Origin: an uncultured Eubacteriales bacterium
GTDB lineage: Bacteria; Bacillota; Clostridia; Christensenellales; Borkfalkiaceae
Direction of reading: 5' to 3'
Assembly: GCA_958405585.1 (NCBI GenBank)
Contig: CATYEP010000142.1
Coordinates: forward strand, 1 to 5,099
DNA: 5,099 bases
This document shows positions 4,938 through 5,099 of this stretch, one piece after another; the stretch's first letter is position 1; the number at the start of each line of letters is the position of its first letter. The notes under the pieces were generated by a model. The model ran no database searches and was not told where the DNA came from. It worked only from the letters and a program-made list of their open reading frames with translations. The position numbers were made by a program, and so were the translations under genes.

Positions 4938-5099
4938 CAGAAATATAAAATTTTATAGCATGCAGGACTTTTTCAGCTGTCCTTCCCTTTTTCTAAATGT
5001 TCATCATCAAAATTTTTTTGTTCTCGTCCTGCACCTTCTTAAAAATATTTTTTCCAAAACCACTTTCCTTTCTAAAACAATTCCTCTTTACACCGAGAA
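4938..5099. other. AT-rich terminal stretch without a supportable gene
   Basis: This stretch is pyrimidine-rich on the plus strand (purine-rich on the minus). It contains an 8-bp inverted repeat, TGCAGGAC (4961-4968) and GTCCTGCA (5026-5033). A minus-strand frame open to the right edge reaches TAG at 4993-4995 after 34 codons. It is Lys/Asn/Phe-rich, as AT-rich noncoding DNA would be, so I do not call it a gene, though it could be the tail of one. Confidence 0.5.

Noticed and set aside
4993..5099. Minus-strand partial frame ending in TAG at 4993-4995
   Set aside because: It has 34 Lys/Asn/Phe-rich codons typical of AT-rich noncoding DNA, with no domain and no terminator directly after. It might be the tail of a gene outside the window, but this cannot be supported here.

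Overview
The window looks like a chromosomal segment from a low-to-medium GC Gram-positive bacterium, most likely a Clostridia-type Firmicute. The basis is strong purine-rich ribosome binding sites (AGGAGG type), near-consensus sigma-A (sigma-70-like) promoters, a lipoprotein signal peptide with a short lysine-rich start, and GC hairpin terminators between convergent genes. No rRNA, tRNA, CRISPR array, insertion sequence or phage gene was found. The assignment rests on style only, not on a marker gene.

Layout from left to right. The last 42 codons of an unidentified plus-strand gene end at 130 and face a minus-strand gene (195-989) across a hairpin terminator (162-196). The 195-989 gene encodes a four-helix membrane protein with a C-terminal SHOCT domain. 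It diverges from a plus-strand pair: a 70-residue XRE/Cro-type repressor (1087-1299) and a GNAT-family N-acetyltransferase (1363-1812). The short divergent spacer holds a perfect-consensus minus-strand promoter (TTGACA, 17 bp, TATAAT) overlaid by nested inverted repeats. This is the arrangement expected if the small repressor controls the membrane protein and itself.

A gene-free stretch (1813-2154) follows. It contains a two-unit tandem repeat of about 49 bp, carrying four exact copies of TTTTACGTTC, and then two strong hairpins that separate the convergent transcription units.

The right half is on the minus strand. One reading frame from 4152 down to 2155 encodes a secreted lipoprotein ending in a GLUG-type beta-helix repeat domain, but it is interrupted by a single in-frame TAG codon at 3433-3435. 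The conserved start of the repeat domain lies on one side of the stop and its direct continuation on the other, in the same frame. It is therefore one gene split by a nonsense codon (or read through), not two genes. A good promoter (4211-4239) drives it. Further right, a 150-residue three-helix membrane protein of unknown function (4436-4888) has its own consensus promoter and a terminator at 4379-4412. The final ~160 bases are AT-rich with no gene I can defend.

The two observations most worth pursuing are the in-frame TAG in the otherwise intact GLUG lipoprotein gene and the repressor/operator/SHOCT-membrane-protein module.
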